This document shows positions 18,276 to 26,868 of a DNA stretch of 64,000 nt, piece by piece; within the stretch, counting starts at the first letter, position 1; each line of letters opens with the position of its first letter. Source of the DNA: Arthrobacter sp. ISL-95 (GTDB taxonomy: Bacteria > Actinomycetota > Actinomycetes > Actinomycetales > Micrococcaceae). The stretch lies in NCBI RefSeq assembly GCF_018613695.1, contig NZ_JAGGPR010000001.1, positions 62,001 to 126,000 on the forward strand, given 5' to 3'. The notes under the pieces are model-generated. The model saw only the letters and a list, made by a program, of their open reading frames with translations. It ran no database searches and was not told the DNA's origin. The position numbers and the translations under genes were made by a program.

Positions 18276-19141
18276 GAACTCGCCGCTTCCTGCGGCTGCT
18301 CCCGGTAGTTCCCTCCGTTCTTCTGCTCCTGGTGTTTCTGCTGGCCCCTGTGGCGTGGTCCTTTTACGCTTCGTTTACGGACGCCGCGTTGTCGGGGAAG
18401 GCGGCGAGGGATCCGCAGTGGGTGGGTGCGGACAATTATGTTCGAATGTTCAGCGATGATTCCTTCCCGTTGGCCGCGTGGCTCACGGTAGTGTTCGTCG
18501 CCGCGTCCGCTGTGTTGGGCCAGAATGTGTTGGGCTTGCTCATTGCCTTGCTGATGACGCGCTCGCGCAGGCTAGTGGCATCGTGGGTAGGAACCGCCGT
18601 GGTGGCGGCTTGGGTGCTCCCGGAGATTGTGGCTGCGTTTGCTGCGTACGCGTACTTTAATCGGGACGGGACGCTCAACCAAGTTCTGGGGGTCTTTGGG
18701 GGCGAGGGGCCGGATTGGTTGTACTCGTTCCCCTTGGTGGCGATCGTCCTGGCAAACACGTGGCGGGGAACTGCCTTCTCCATGTTGGTCTACCGCGCGG
18801 CGTTGGCTGATGTCCCGCGGGATGTGGCAGAAGCGGCCCTCATGGACGGCGCGCGCGGATGGCAACGGCTCGCCTTCATCACCCTTCCGCTGATCCGCAG
18901 CAGCATAGCCACCAACCTGATGCTGATCACCCTTCAGACGTTGGCGGTGTTCACCCTGATCTGGGTGATGACTGCAGGTGGTCCTGCCAGTGCCAGCACC
19001 ACGTTGCCCGTATTGGCCTATCAAGAGGCCTTCAAGTTCGGTGACATTGGCTACGGTACCGCCGTCGCCTCTGTACTGATTCTGCTCGGGATGGTCTTCG
19101 GCGCGGTGTACGTGAAGCTGCTGCGGGAGCAACGGCCATGA
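18272..19141 (+). CDS. Sugar ABC transporter permease (MalF/UgpA type)
   Basis: Integral membrane subunit, 289 aa, with about six hydrophobic helices beginning LPVVPSVLLLLVFLLAPVAW. The EAA loop that contacts the ATPase reads EAALMDGARGWQRLAFITLP. It overlaps the binding-protein gene and the second permease gene by 4 bp each. No ATPase gene is present; such CUT1 importers in actinobacteria usually share a common MsiK-type ATPase encoded elsewhere. Confidence 0.95.
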   Translation: MRTRRFLRLLPVVPSVLLLLVFLLAPVAWSFYASFTDAALSGKAARDPQWVGADNYVRMFSDDSFPLAAWLTVVFVAASAVLGQNVLGLLIALLMTRSRRLVASWVGTAVVAAWVLPEIVAAFAAYAYFNRDGTLNQVLGVFGGEGPDWLYSFPLVAIVLANTWRGTAFSMLVYRAALADVPRDVAEAALMDGARGWQRLAFITLPLIRSSIATNLMLITLQTLAVFTLIWVMTAGGPASASTTLPVLAYQEAFKFGDIGYGTAVASVLILLGMVFGAVYVKLLREQRP

Positions 19142-20016
19142 CCACCAGTCGACTGCGAGCGCAGCTGGGGAAGGAAAGCACGACGGCGGGTGGCAGCTCC
19201 AGGGCCAGGGCCAAACTGGGTGCGGATATTGCCCTGGCCGTGATCGGGGTGTGCTTTGTTGCGCCTTTGCTGTGGTTGCTGCTGGCCGCCGTTGATCCCC
19301 AGGCCGGTTACCAGACCAAGGTTCCGGCGGCAGCGTCCACTGAGAATTTCCGTGCTGTGATGACTCCTGAACTGCTGTTCCAGCCCTTGGCCAACAGTTT
19401 CCTGTTGTCGGCGGGTACGGCCGTGGTGAATGTCCTTGCTGCTGTGCTGGCCGCTTACCCGTTGTCCAGGTATCAGTCCAGGTTCAATAAGCCGTTCATG
19501 TATACGGTGCTGTTTGGGACCTCGTTGCCAGTGACGGCCATCATGGTGCCTGTCTATGGCTTGTTCGTTCAGCTGCAGTTTCTGGATTCCATGGCGGCGA
19601 CGATCTTTTTCATGGCCACCACCACTTTGCCCATGGCGATTTGGATGACCAAGAACTTCATGGATTCGGTCCCTCTTGAACTGGAGGAAGCGGCGTGGGT
19701 GGACGGGGCTTCGACCCTGGCGGCGTTGCGGAGCGTTGTGCTGCCCCTGATGCGGCAGGGGCTGGGAGTGGTGTTCATCTTCGTTTTCATCCAGGCGTGG
19801 GGGAACTTCTTTGTTCCCTTCATCCTGTTGCTGTCCACCGGCAAGCAACCAGCCGCGGTGTCCATCTTCAGTTTCTTCGGCCAGCACGGCGCGATTGCTT
19901 ACGGCCAGCTGGCCGCGTTCTCCATTCTCTATTCAGTCCCTGTGCTGGTGCTTTACGCGCTGGTATCCCGTGGCATGGGAAATTCATTCGCCCTCTCCGG
20001 TGCCATGAAGGGCTAG
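19138..20016 (+). CDS. Sugar ABC transporter permease (MalG/UgpE type)
   Basis: Second membrane subunit, 292 aa. A polar N-terminus precedes six hydrophobic segments. The EAA motif reads EEAAWVDGASTLAALRSVVLP. It is the last gene of the importer operon. No glycosidase or sugar-modifying enzyme follows; the next gene is convergent only 7 bp away. Confidence 0.95.
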   Translation: MTTSRLRAQLGKESTTAGGSSRARAKLGADIALAVIGVCFVAPLLWLLLAAVDPQAGYQTKVPAAASTENFRAVMTPELLFQPLANSFLLSAGTAVVNVLAAVLAAYPLSRYQSRFNKPFMYTVLFGTSLPVTAIMVPVYGLFVQLQFLDSMAATIFFMATTTLPMAIWMTKNFMDSVPLELEEAAWVDGASTLAALRSVVLPLMRQGLGVVFIFVFIQAWGNFFVPFILLLSTGKQPAAVSIFSFFGQHGAIAYGQLAAFSILYSVPVLVLYALVSRGMGNSFALSGAMKG

Positions 20017-20023
20017 GCGTTTG

Positions 20024-20227
20024 TCAGTCGATGTCCTCGATGATTTCGCCGTAGGGTATGGATTCGTCCAGGTGGGCTTGGTGACCGGTGGACCCCGTGT
20101 TGTAGATGATTCGGACGCCGTGCCGTTGGTCTGCTGCTGATTGGAGCAGGACCGGCCGTATGGCGTCGATGACGTGCTGGTCCTGGGAGGCGAGGTAGTC
20201 CTGATAGGCGGCTGGTAGCTGATGCAT
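20024..20227 (-). CDS. Small hypothetical protein, 67 aa
   Basis: Unrecognised small soluble protein beginning MHQLPAAYQDYLASQDQHV and ending IPYGEIIEDID. ATG 20225-20227 is preferred because GGAGGT lies about 13 nt upstream on the minus strand; in-frame extensions run into the MoxR start region. It is compact, charged and lacks membrane segments. It is divergent from the MoxR operon and shares a 115-bp intergenic region with it. Function is unknown. Confidence 0.6.
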   Translation of the reverse strand: MHQLPAAYQDYLASQDQHVIDAIRPVLLQSAADQRHGVRIIYNTGSTGHQAHLDESIPYGEIIEDID

Positions 20228-20342
20228 GGCAAAAGGATAGACCTCCGAAGTCCACATGGGGAGGGGTCCCCATTGCGGCCTCGTTCCGGGAAGACTTGGA
20301 TAGAGTGGCCGTTTGACATCAACGCCAGCGAGGGGACCACGA

Positions 20343-21350
20343 GTGCAACAGATCACAGCCATGGCCGGAATCGATGCACCGGATATGGCCCGTGCCCAGC
20401 AACTCGTTGGCAGCATCGTCCGTAGCTTCGAAAACAAGGTGGTAGGTCAGGCCAGGCTCCGCGAGACTTTGGTTATCGGCTTGTTGACCGGCGGCCATGT
20501 GCTGTTGGAAAGTGTGCCCGGCCTGGCCAAGACCACAGCTGCTCAAGCCATAGCTGAGTCGGTGAGTGCAGATTTCCGCCGGATACAGTGCACGCCGGAC
20601 CTGCTGCCCAGCGACATCGCGGGTACGCAGATTTTTGACGCCGCCAAGGGTACGTTTGTCACGCAGCTGGGACCGGTTCACGCCAACATTGTGCTGTTGG
20701 ACGAGATCAACCGTTCCAGTGCAAAGACGCAGAGCGCCATGCTCGAAGCCATGCAGGAACGGCAGACCTCCATTGGCGGCGAGTCCTATCCTTTGCCGCA
20801 GCCCTTCCTGGTGCTCGCTACACAGAACCCCATTGAGCAGGAAGGGACGTATCGTCTCCCAGAAGCACAGATGGACAGGTTCATGCTCAAGGACGTTCTG
20901 GACTATCCGAGCCCTGCGGAGGAAGCCGAAGTCATCCGGCGGATTGACGCCGGCGTGTTCAGTGCAGAGCAGAAGCCCCCGGCTGCTGCCTCCCTTGACG
21001 CCGTGGTTCAGGTTCAGGACTTGGTGCGCCGGGTCTATATAGATCCGGCAATCGTCCGGTACATCGTCGGGCTCGCCTACGTCACCCGCAACGCTTCACA
21101 GTATTTGGAGCCCCGGCTGGCCAACGTGGTGGAGTTCGGGGCCAGCCCGCGGGCGAGCATAGCCTTCAGCCAGGCAGCCCGGGCCATGGCACTGCTCAAG
21201 GGGCGCGACCACGTCATTCCTGAGGACGTCAAGAACCTTGCGCACAGGATACTGCGCCACCGGATCATTCTCGGATTCGATGCCGTGGTGGAGGAAATTT
21301 CCGTGGAGACCGTGATCGATGCCGTGTTGGCATCCGTGCAAACACCGTAG
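20343..21350 (+). CDS. MoxR-type AAA+ ATPase
   Basis: AAA+ chaperone-like ATPase, 335 aa. Walker A is modified as ESVPGLAKTTAAQA, Walker B is VLLDEINRSS, sensor 1 is LATQNPIEQEGTY, and the MoxR signature LPEAQMDRF follows. The start is GTG 20343, 8 nt after GAGGGG. It leads a six-gene overlapping operon with DUF58 and VWA proteins. MoxR ATPases of this context are thought to remodel or insert metals into VWA-containing partners. Confidence 0.95.
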   Translation: MQQITAMAGIDAPDMARAQQLVGSIVRSFENKVVGQARLRETLVIGLLTGGHVLLESVPGLAKTTAAQAIAESVSADFRRIQCTPDLLPSDIAGTQIFDAAKGTFVTQLGPVHANIVLLDEINRSSAKTQSAMLEAMQERQTSIGGESYPLPQPFLVLATQNPIEQEGTYRLPEAQMDRFMLKDVLDYPSPAEEAEVIRRIDAGVFSAEQKPPAAASLDAVVQVQDLVRRVYIDPAIVRYIVGLAYVTRNASQYLEPRLANVVEFGASPRASIAFSQAARAMALLKGRDHVIPEDVKNLAHRILRHRIILGFDAVVEEISVETVIDAVLASVQTP

Positions 21351-21362
21351 CGGGGACGCCAC

Positions 21363-22316
21363 GTGCCCAGCCTCCTCCGACGCGTTAAGTCGAAGATGTT
21401 CATCTTCGCCCACCGCAGGACACTGACCCTTCTGGACGGCGAATACGGTTCGGTCTTCAAAGGCCGCAGCCTGGACTTTGATGAACTCCGCGCGTATGTC
21501 CCTGGTGACGAGGTCCGCGATATCGACTGGAAGGCCACAGCACGCCACGGATCACCCCTGGTTAAGCGCTATGTGGCAGTTCGCCGGCACACGGTCCTTC
21601 TCCTGGTGGATACCGGCAGGAACATGGCCGCACAAGCATTGTCCGGGGAGTCCAAGAAAGACATCGCCGTGCATGCGGCCGGCGTGCTGGGTTATCTGGC
21701 TTCCCGTCATGGTGACGACGTAGGTCTCCTGCACGGAAACGGCACTGAGTCCAGGTTCCTCGCGCCCCGCAGCGGTGAGGAACACCTGGAACGGCTGCTC
21801 CGCGAAGTGGATGCGAGCGCCTCGCTGGACGGTCCAGCCAGTGGCATCGCCGAACAACTGGACTACGCGTTGAGGTACCTGAAGGGGCGTTTGCTGATTG
21901 TCGCCGTCGCGGACGAGTTCCTGCCGGACACCCGCACCGAGACCCTGATGCGTCGGCTGCGCGGCCGGCACGAGGTGCTGTGGCTAACGGTCCGTGACGC
22001 CGAACTCGCTGCCGGGCCCGCCGCTGAAATCACTGCCAAACCAGGGAGCCGGGGGCAGGACAGCACGGATGTAGGCACCGGGCAAGGAATTCCCCTGCCC
22101 TTGGCCGTGGACGCCAAGGTACGTGCCGCATACAGGGCGGCAACGATCGAACGCGAACGGCGGCGGCAGGACGTGTTCTACCGGCTCGGAATCGCTGAGG
22201 AACAAACAACCGGTAGCGACGACGTCCTGACGTCAGTCTTCGCTCTCCTCGAAAAGCACCGCTCCCGAGCCTTCACTGCAAGGATCTCTACCAAGGGCGG
22301 TTCCCGTGCAGGATGA
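21363..22316 (+). CDS. DUF58 domain protein
   Basis: 317-aa member of the DUF58 family, a VWA-like fold commonly encoded after MoxR. The hallmark is SLDFDELRAYVPGDEVRDID followed by WKATARHGSPLVKRY (about residues 40-75). The start is GTG 21363. The C-terminal 90 residues are less conserved. It overlaps the next gene by 11 bp. Its biochemical role is not established. Confidence 0.92.
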   Translation: MPSLLRRVKSKMFIFAHRRTLTLLDGEYGSVFKGRSLDFDELRAYVPGDEVRDIDWKATARHGSPLVKRYVAVRRHTVLLLVDTGRNMAAQALSGESKKDIAVHAAGVLGYLASRHGDDVGLLHGNGTESRFLAPRSGEEHLERLLREVDASASLDGPASGIAEQLDYALRYLKGRLLIVAVADEFLPDTRTETLMRRLRGRHEVLWLTVRDAELAAGPAAEITAKPGSRGQDSTDVGTGQGIPLPLAVDAKVRAAYRAATIERERRRQDVFYRLGIAEEQTTGSDDVLTSVFALLEKHRSRAFTARISTKGGSRAG

Positions 22317-22776
22317 AGCGGGCTTCTATTCGCCCCTGCAGTATGAACCGCAATGGTTGTGGCTCGGACTCACGCTCGTGCTCCTCACAGGAGCCTGGTA
22401 CGGGTGGATCCTCGTGTCGGGCCGCACGAAGGCGCCCGCCCGGCAGAACGCCCCGGCCCGCCAGGTACGCCACCTCGAGACACTTCGAGCCGCTTGCCTG
22501 TCTGCAATCGACGCCACAGCAACGGACGCCGACGCCGGCCGCTTGCCGGAGCGCGACGCCCACCAAAGGCTCAGCTTCCTCGTGCGGGAGTTCGCCGGAG
22601 CGGCCACGGGCCTGCCCATGACCTCCATGACCCTCGAAGACCTCCACCGCCACCAATTCAAGGATCTGGCGGCAGGAATAGCCGGCATCTATCCCAACGA
22701 ATTCGCGCCCCTGCCGGTCCAGTCCGTCAGGAAATCCGCAGAAGCGGCACGTCAGGTGGTACGCGCATGGAACTGA
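22306..22776 (+). CDS. Membrane-anchored protein of the MoxR operon (DUF4381-like position)
   Basis: 156-aa protein with one N-terminal membrane helix (WLWLGLTLVLLTGAWYGWI, about residues 16-35) and a cytoplasmic helical domain. In Bat-type operons this position is held by DUF4381 proteins, and the layout fits, but the sequence match is weak by eye. GTG 22306 lies within the DUF58 gene, and the end overlaps the first VWA gene by 10 bp. Confidence 0.75.
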   Translation: MQDEAGFYSPLQYEPQWLWLGLTLVLLTGAWYGWILVSGRTKAPARQNAPARQVRHLETLRAACLSAIDATATDADAGRLPERDAHQRLSFLVREFAGAATGLPMTSMTLEDLHRHQFKDLAAGIAGIYPNEFAPLPVQSVRKSAEAARQVVRAWN

Positions 22777-23738
22777 GCTACTGGTGGATACTTCCCCTGG
22801 CCGCAGCCGCGGTGACCATCACCGCCTGGCTGTACCGCCCTCGCCGACCCCCAAAGACCAGGCCCATCGCCCACGGTGAGCGGCTCACCGCCCTCCCCGA
22901 ATACCAGCAAGCCCTTCGCCGGCACCGCACACGCCTGACGCTCGCGGTAGCGCTGGGCGCCGTGTTCCTCGCTGCCACTGCCACGGCCGCTGCAAGACCC
23001 ATCCACCGCACAACAGAGCAACCTGAAATCAGGAACAGGGACATTGTGCTGTGCCTTGACGTATCCGGATCCATGACCAGCACGGATGCCGCCATCGCAG
23101 CAGTATTCGAAGACCTGGCCAAGGAATTCGACGGCGAAAGAATCGGGATGGTCATCTTCGACAGCAGCAGCGTCCAACTCTTCCCGCTTACCGACGACTA
23201 CCAGTTCGCCGCCGAACAGCTCACCCAAGCCAAGGAAGCCCTGGACAGCGGTGCGGGGTCCTTCTTTGACGGCACATGGAACGGGGAAGGCTCCTCACTC
23301 ATAGGCGACGGGCTGGCATCCTGCGTGCAGAGCTTCCCCGGCACTGAGTCAGGGGAGCGCTCGCGGTCCGTGGTGCTCGCCACGGACAACTTCCTCTCAG
23401 GGAACCCGATCTTCACCTTGGAAGAAGCCGCAGCCCTGGCCGCCGACAAAAAGGTGAAAGTCCACGCTCTCAACCCCGGAGACATGGACTATGGCGGGCA
23501 ACCCGACCAGCCAGGTGCGCTGCTCAAGGCAGCAGCAGAACGGACCGGCGGCACCTACTTCACCCTGGATAGCCCGGACGCCGTGCCCGGGATTGTCAAG
23601 GAAGTGCAGGAAACCGAAGCCACAAGCTACCTTGCAGCGCCCCGGGTAGTGATCGCCGATGCCCCTGACTGGCCATTGGGAGTTGCCCTGATTGCGGGTA
23701 CGGGAATGCTGCTGCTCGGATGGCGGCTGGAGCCATGA
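22767..23738 (+). CDS. VWA-domain membrane protein (BatA-like)
   Basis: 323 aa with membrane helices near both ends and one after about residue 50. The VWA domain begins DIVLCLDVSGSM, a complete DxSxS metal-ion adhesion site. Its centre includes ERIGMVIFDSSSVQLFPLT and the MIDAS Asp in VVLATDNFLSGN. ATG 22767 is chosen over the longer frame because it follows the family N-terminus and overlaps the previous gene only briefly. It overlaps the next VWA gene by 4 bp. Confidence 0.92.
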   Translation: MELSYWWILPLAAAAVTITAWLYRPRRPPKTRPIAHGERLTALPEYQQALRRHRTRLTLAVALGAVFLAATATAAARPIHRTTEQPEIRNRDIVLCLDVSGSMTSTDAAIAAVFEDLAKEFDGERIGMVIFDSSSVQLFPLTDDYQFAAEQLTQAKEALDSGAGSFFDGTWNGEGSSLIGDGLASCVQSFPGTESGERSRSVVLATDNFLSGNPIFTLEEAAALAADKKVKVHALNPGDMDYGGQPDQPGALLKAAAERTGGTYFTLDSPDAVPGIVKEVQETEATSYLAAPRVVIADAPDWPLGVALIAGTGMLLLGWRLEP

Positions 23739-24757
23739 CCTTCGCCCCCATCATCCCCTGGCCCCTGCTGGCCTTGGCCTTCGCCGGCATACTGGGCTTT
23801 ACTGCCTGGACCATGCTGCGCCATGGACGGACCATGCTGCGCCATGGACAAAGCCGGCCGCGGCGAACCTGGAAGCCCGCAGCCCTGCGGAGTGCCGCCG
23901 TCGTTCTTCTGCTCCTCGCAGCATTGCGACCCGGCTGGTCCGGAGGGCAAGCCCAAACCGGCACGGCAGACCTGGACGTGTTCTTCGTCGTAGACACCAG
24001 CACCAGCATGGCCGCAGAAGATTACAACGGAACCAGCACCCGGCTTTCAGGAGTCCAACACGACGTCATAGCGATCGCTAAAGAACTGGCCGGAGCCAAA
24101 TTTTCGCTCATCACCTTCGACAACAAAGCCAACGTCCGCATGCCCCTCACGCAGGATGCAACAGCACTACAAACCGCCATGGCCACCCTGCAACCCCAAA
24201 ACAGCAGGTACGCCAAAGGAAGCAGCGTGACCGGTGCGGCGCAACTCCTGAAAGAAAGGCTCGAAGCGGCCAAGCAGCAACACCCGGGCCGCCCAGCGCT
24301 GGTCTTCTACGCCGGCGACGGTGAAAACACCAGTGCAGAAGCGCCGGCCCCCATGGACGCCGGCAACGTGGCCGGGGGAGCGGTGCTCGGTTACGGAACC
24401 AGCCAAGGCGGCCGGATGAAGGAAACCTCCAGTGCCGACGCCGGCTATGTGAGGGACAAAACCTCCGACACCCCGCAGGACGCCATCTCACAAATCGACG
24501 AAGACCAGTTGCGCGCCATCGCAGAGCAGCTCCACGTCCCTTACACCCACAGGACAGGCACCCAGCCAACCTCAGACATGCTGAGCCAATCCCGCCCGGG
24601 CGCCATGACCGCGATGACCCACGACGGCCCGGGCCGCGTGGAACTTTACTGGTTGCTCGCCCTGGCCGCTTTCCTCTTGGCAATCCACGAGCCTCTGCGG
24701 CACTTCAGCTCTCTCCAATCGCTTCGGCCTGCCGTGCGGAAGGAGCCCACCCCATGA
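23735..24757 (+). CDS. VWA-domain membrane protein (BatB-like)
   Basis: 340 aa. A membrane helix comes first, then a second near residue 55. The VWA domain begins DVFFVVDTSTSMAAED with an intact DxSxS site, and a C-terminal helix is present (LYWLLALAAFLLAIHEPL). A 21-bp tandem duplication near 23812-23853 makes the repeat TMLRHGR/TMLRHGQ in the first loop. It overlaps its neighbours by 4 bp on each side. It is likely the paired partner of the preceding VWA protein, acting at the membrane with the MoxR ATPase. Confidence 0.92.
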   Translation: MTFAPIIPWPLLALAFAGILGFTAWTMLRHGRTMLRHGQSRPRRTWKPAALRSAAVVLLLLAALRPGWSGGQAQTGTADLDVFFVVDTSTSMAAEDYNGTSTRLSGVQHDVIAIAKELAGAKFSLITFDNKANVRMPLTQDATALQTAMATLQPQNSRYAKGSSVTGAAQLLKERLEAAKQQHPGRPALVFYAGDGENTSAEAPAPMDAGNVAGGAVLGYGTSQGGRMKETSSADAGYVRDKTSDTPQDAISQIDEDQLRAIAEQLHVPYTHRTGTQPTSDMLSQSRPGAMTAMTHDGPGRVELYWLLALAAFLLAIHEPLRHFSSLQSLRPAVRKEPTP

Positions 24758-25461
24758 ACCGCCACAACGAACGACGACGGCGGAGCCGACTTGCGCTCTG
24801 GTCAGCACCACCTGCGCTGCTCGCGCTCGCAGTTGCGGCGAAGCTCCTGAGCGTTGGTGTTTTGGGTGCATCTGCCGGGCAGTCGTTTGAAACCGGCGAA
24901 CGGGAGGGGCTGGCCAACGCGGCGTCATGGCTGCAGGTGGCGAACATCCTGGAACCACATAAGGGACTCTTCGCCTCGGGAGATGCCCACGTTTTGGCGG
25001 GTGACTTTGCTTCTGCACGGAAGGACTTTGAGTCGGCGTTGGGGGCCGAGGCCGGCGTTGACGAATGCAAGGTGCGCGTCAACCTTGTGTTGAGCATTGA
25101 GAAGCTGGGGGATGGGGTTGGGGAACCGGATGCAGCAGCCCAATTGTTCAAGGAAGCCAAGGCCGCAGCTGAAAGTGCTCCGCCGCAATGCCATACGGCA
25201 GGTCCGGCAAACTCAGCCGGAGAGGGCGAGAGCCTGGATGCGGCTGAGGACCGTCTCAACGGCAAGATCTCCGCGGGTGAGTCGCCCGCCGAGAATCCAC
25301 CCACATCCAACCAAGACACGCAGGCACCGCCCAACCAGGGGCAACTCCAGCAGCTTGAAGAGAACGCGCAGCAGGCCCAGCGTGAGCGTTCCGAGGGGCA
25401 GGAACGGGGCGAGTACCTGCGTGGGCCGGACAAGGCCCCGGGTGTGGACCGGCCATGGTGA
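24754..25461 (+). CDS. TPR-like protein, last gene of the MoxR operon (BatC-like)
   Basis: 235 aa. An Arg-rich start and one membrane helix (about residues 17-38) lead to a helical part containing a TPR-like unit (LFASGDAHVLAGDFASARKD). The remainder is a low-complexity Gln/Glu/Pro tail (QQLEENAQQAQRERSEGQE). In Bat operons the TPR protein BatC occupies this place. The exact TPR count is uncertain, as only one to two units are visible. Confidence 0.8.
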   Translation: MNRHNERRRRSRLALWSAPPALLALAVAAKLLSVGVLGASAGQSFETGEREGLANAASWLQVANILEPHKGLFASGDAHVLAGDFASARKDFESALGAEAGVDECKVRVNLVLSIEKLGDGVGEPDAAAQLFKEAKAAAESAPPQCHTAGPANSAGEGESLDAAEDRLNGKISAGESPAENPPTSNQDTQAPPNQGQLQQLEENAQQAQRERSEGQERGEYLRGPDKAPGVDRPW

Positions 25462-25534
25462 ACTTTTTCGGCGAACAATATTCACGCAATCGCTGACACA
25501 GAGCGTAAAACTGCGTCTTAATTCGGCGTTCGAG

Positions 25535-25564
25535 TTGAACCGCCCCTTGCCGCCGTCCTAGAGT
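25535..25564 (+). promoter_or_regulatory. Candidate metF promoter
   Basis: TTGAAC (25535-25540), an 18-nt spacer and TAGAGT (25559-25564). A start site would fall near 25571, just before the 14-bp palindrome, leaving a leader of about 250 nt before metF. Confidence 0.4.
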
Positions 25565-25573
25565 CGTAAACAA

Positions 25574-25587
25574 GTTACCGCGGTAAC
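25574..25587. promoter_or_regulatory. Perfect 14-bp palindrome in the metF upstream region
   Basis: GTTACCGCGGTAAC is fully self-complementary with no loop, so it suits a dimeric DNA-binding protein better than an RNA hairpin. It falls just downstream of the candidate promoter. The regulator is unknown; the form resembles LacI-type operators. Confidence 0.5.
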
Positions 25588-25664
25588 GTGTCAGCGATCC
25601 TCCGTTGGATCCGCCCCGCAAGGGTGGTGAGGAGGGTGTGGGTGCCCCCATGTGGGCCTGACAT
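25588..25664 (+). promoter_or_regulatory. Foldable leader RNA upstream of metF, class unknown
   Basis: GTGTCAG (25588-25594) closes with CTGACAT (25658-25664) as a 7-bp stem with one G-U pair. Inside are GATCC/GGATC (25596-25600 / 25607-25611) and CCGCCC/GGGTGG (25611-25616 / 25622-25627), which share one base, with a GCAA-containing loop. A TGGG/CCCA hairpin (25639-25642 / 25647-25650) encloses TGCC. CCTCC (25599-25603) could also pair with GGAGG (25631-25635). I could not match it to SAM, cobalamin, SAH or THF riboswitch cores. Confidence 0.35.
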
Positions 25665-25818
25665 TTGCACACGGACAACTTCATTCCCGGCGTAACAGTC
25701 GCTGCTGCGTCCTGCTGGAGTTCCTTCGTGTATCCCAAACTCAATTCATCGATCATGCATTCTCTTGATCCAGCGGATCCAGAGAATGACGTTCGATGAC
25801 GCACAGCCAAGGACGCAA

Positions 25819-26787
25819 ATGTCTCCACCAAGCCTTATTGACGTACATCCCAACCTTGCCGGAACAGCTCCCGTAGCACTGTCCTACGAACTGTTCCCGC
25901 CCCGTTCGGCCGCAGCCGCAGAAACCCTGTGGACCACCATTCGCGAACTCGAAGCCACTGAACCCGACTATGTGTCGGTGACTTACGGCGCCAGCGGGTC
26001 CAACCGGGATACTGCAGTTGACCTGATCAACCGGCTTCTGCTGGAAACCACCCTCCGTCCGTTGGCTCACTTGACGTGTGTTGGCAATACTCCGGCCGAG
26101 TTGGCGGAGATCATCGGTGAACTGCTGGATCACGGTGTTCGCGGCATCCTCGCACTGCGGGGTGACCTTCCCAAGGACGGGAGCCAGCCGGCCAGCGGTT
26201 CGCTCCGCTACGCCCAGGACCTGATCGAACTGATCCGCCGCGTGGAGCAGCGCCGTTCAGCACTCCTGTGCGCAGGCAAAATTGCGGTCGGTGTTGCGGC
26301 TTATCCCACCCGCCACCCTGAATCGCCCAGCGTGGGACATGACGTTGAGGTGCTCCTCGCCAAGCAACGTTCGGGTGCGGATTTCGCCATCACCCAGGTG
26401 TTCTTCCACGCCACCGAGTACGCGGACCTTGTGACCCGTGCCCGTCGGGCAGGAGTGACCATTCCGATCATCCCGGGAGTCATGCCACTGACCAGCCTCA
26501 GGCGACTGAAGCGGCTGGGTGAGTTGGCCGGCGTCGACCCCTCCGTGGAGCTGATGGAGCGCCTCGGCGCCGTGGACACCGAAGCTGAGCGCCGCCGCAT
26601 CGGAGTCAACGCCACCGTGGACCTGGCCAACGCGGCGTTGGACGCCGGCGCGCCCGGCATCCACTTGTACACCTTCAACGAGCACGCCCATGCACTGGAC
26701 GTACTGGACAAGTTGGCGCTGCCACGGGCCGCGCGGCCCACAAGCCGCCTCGGCGCGAACGCCCGCCGCCAGGAATTCGCCAGCTGA
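25819..26787 (+). CDS. metF: Methylenetetrahydrofolate reductase
   Basis: FAD enzyme that makes 5-methyl-THF, the methyl donor for methionine synthesis. It has 322 aa, with the family motifs LSYELFPPRS, VTYGASGSNRD, LTCVGNTPAEL and RGDLPKDG, and FAITQVFFHATEY. ATG 25819 is chosen because AAGGA lies 5 nt upstream. Starts at 25786 and 25765 in the same frame have weaker ribosome sites. It is directly followed by metE (81 bp), which uses its product. Confidence 0.95.
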   Translation: MSPPSLIDVHPNLAGTAPVALSYELFPPRSAAAAETLWTTIRELEATEPDYVSVTYGASGSNRDTAVDLINRLLLETTLRPLAHLTCVGNTPAELAEIIGELLDHGVRGILALRGDLPKDGSQPASGSLRYAQDLIELIRRVEQRRSALLCAGKIAVGVAAYPTRHPESPSVGHDVEVLLAKQRSGADFAITQVFFHATEYADLVTRARRAGVTIPIIPGVMPLTSLRRLKRLGELAGVDPSVELMERLGAVDTEAERRRIGVNATVDLANAALDAGAPGIHLYTFNEHAHALDVLDKLALPRAARPTSRLGANARRQEFAS

Positions 26788-26868
26788 TCCTTTCGCTGCA
26801 AAGCCGCCGGATCCTTCCGGCTCCCCAAAACTCCCCAGATTTAGCACCTACTTCATCAAGGACAATCC

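Noticed and set aside
23812..23853. 21-bp tandem repeat in the second VWA gene as a regulatory element
   Set aside because: It is in frame and codes the doubled TMLRHG peptide; simple slippage explains it.
25588..25664. SAM-IV or cobalamin riboswitch upstream of metF
   Set aside because: The conserved cores of these classes are missing; only a GGTGCCCC string is shared, so I left the class open.
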